A stretch of DNA of 64,000 nt from Parabacteroides sp. PM6-13. Lineage in GTDB: Bacteria > Bacteroidota > Bacteroidia > Bacteroidales > Tannerellaceae. The notes below the pieces were generated by a model. That model did not search any database, was not told the origin of the DNA, and saw only the letters and a program-made list of their open reading frames with translations. The translations under genes and the position numbers were made by a program. Positions 63,900-64,000 of this stretch are shown here, in pieces (positions within the stretch are counted from its first letter, which is position 1; each line of letters starts with the position of its first letter). The DNA lies in contig NZ_JARXWF010000001.1 in assembly GCF_029892605.1 (NCBI RefSeq), positions 124,001-188,000 on the forward strand, given 5' to 3'.

Positions 63900-64000
63900 T
63901 TATTTATAGGAATATCCCCCGTCGACCACGATCACCTCTCCGTTCAGGTAGTTGTTTTCGATCAACATCTTATAGACCTCGGCCAGTTCGCCCGGCTCAC
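63900..64000 (-). CDS. Short-chain dehydrogenase/reductase, C-terminal fragment (runs off the right edge)
   Basis: The last 33 codons end with the SDR C-terminus YLNGEVIVVDGGYSYK before a TAA at 63900-63902. NGEVIVVDGG is the standard ending of classical SDRs. The 5' end lies outside the window. Its stop is 6 nt before the start of the phosphatidyltransferase gene, so these three genes form an operon. Confidence 0.85.
   Translation of the reverse strand, partial: EPGELAEVYKMLIENNYLNGEVIVVDGGYSYK

Overview
The window is a chromosomal stretch of a member of the order Bacteroidales, probably a Parabacteroides-like gut bacterium. This rests on gene families (SusC/SusD pair, hybrid two-component regulator, GldH, RicT with Cys clusters, GH3/beta-lactamase fusion, Wzi) and on repeated use of the Bacteroidetes -7 promoter box TAnnTTTG upstream of genes. 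No rRNA, tRNA, CRISPR array, transposase or phage gene was recognised. The genus is an inference; a marker-gene search would settle it.

Left part (1-16 kb): the 5' portion of a TonB-dependent receptor (runs off the left edge), valS, two tandem paralogous TPR sensor histidine kinases, topA, then an apparent operon of a pRiA4b ORF-3-like acidic protein, miaA, a copper P-type ATPase and a small CGGC metal-binding protein. An AraC regulator sits between this copper pair (convergent) and fucI-fucP (divergent), which take up and isomerise L-fucose.

Middle part (20-45 kb): a secreted dipeptidyl peptidase IV with lipA, a membrane protein whose C-terminal domain looks like a catalytically dead Nudix fold, a phosphoesterase, a MalY/PatB-type C-S lyase, a solitary AT-rich beta-class DNA methyltransferase, a GH3-beta-lactamase fusion, a 56-residue two-helix membrane protein, plsC, a Wzi-like barrel, mscL, a GH51-like enzyme with a coiled coil inserted in its catalytic domain, ricT-gldH, and the cell-shape operon purH-mreB-mreC-mreD-mrdA-rodA.

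Right part (45.7-62.1 kb): a complete, compact arabinan-type polysaccharide utilisation locus, all on the minus strand, in the order SusC, SusD, surface glycan-binding lipoprotein, GH43, GH51, GH43, hybrid two-component regulator. The working model is that lipoproteins and SusC/D capture and import arabino-oligosaccharides, GH43 enzymes cut arabinan and GH51 releases arabinose, while the hybrid regulator senses an oligosaccharide and activates susC. Upstream of susC are four copies of a 12-bp direct repeat next to a -7 box that lacks a -33 element, a strong candidate operator. The locus is bracketed by two nearly identical 48-bp double-hairpin elements (45 of 48 positions the same). Beyond it lie lipid-synthesis genes: an acyltransferase, a CDP-alcohol phosphatidyltransferase and the end of a short-chain dehydrogenase (runs off the right edge).
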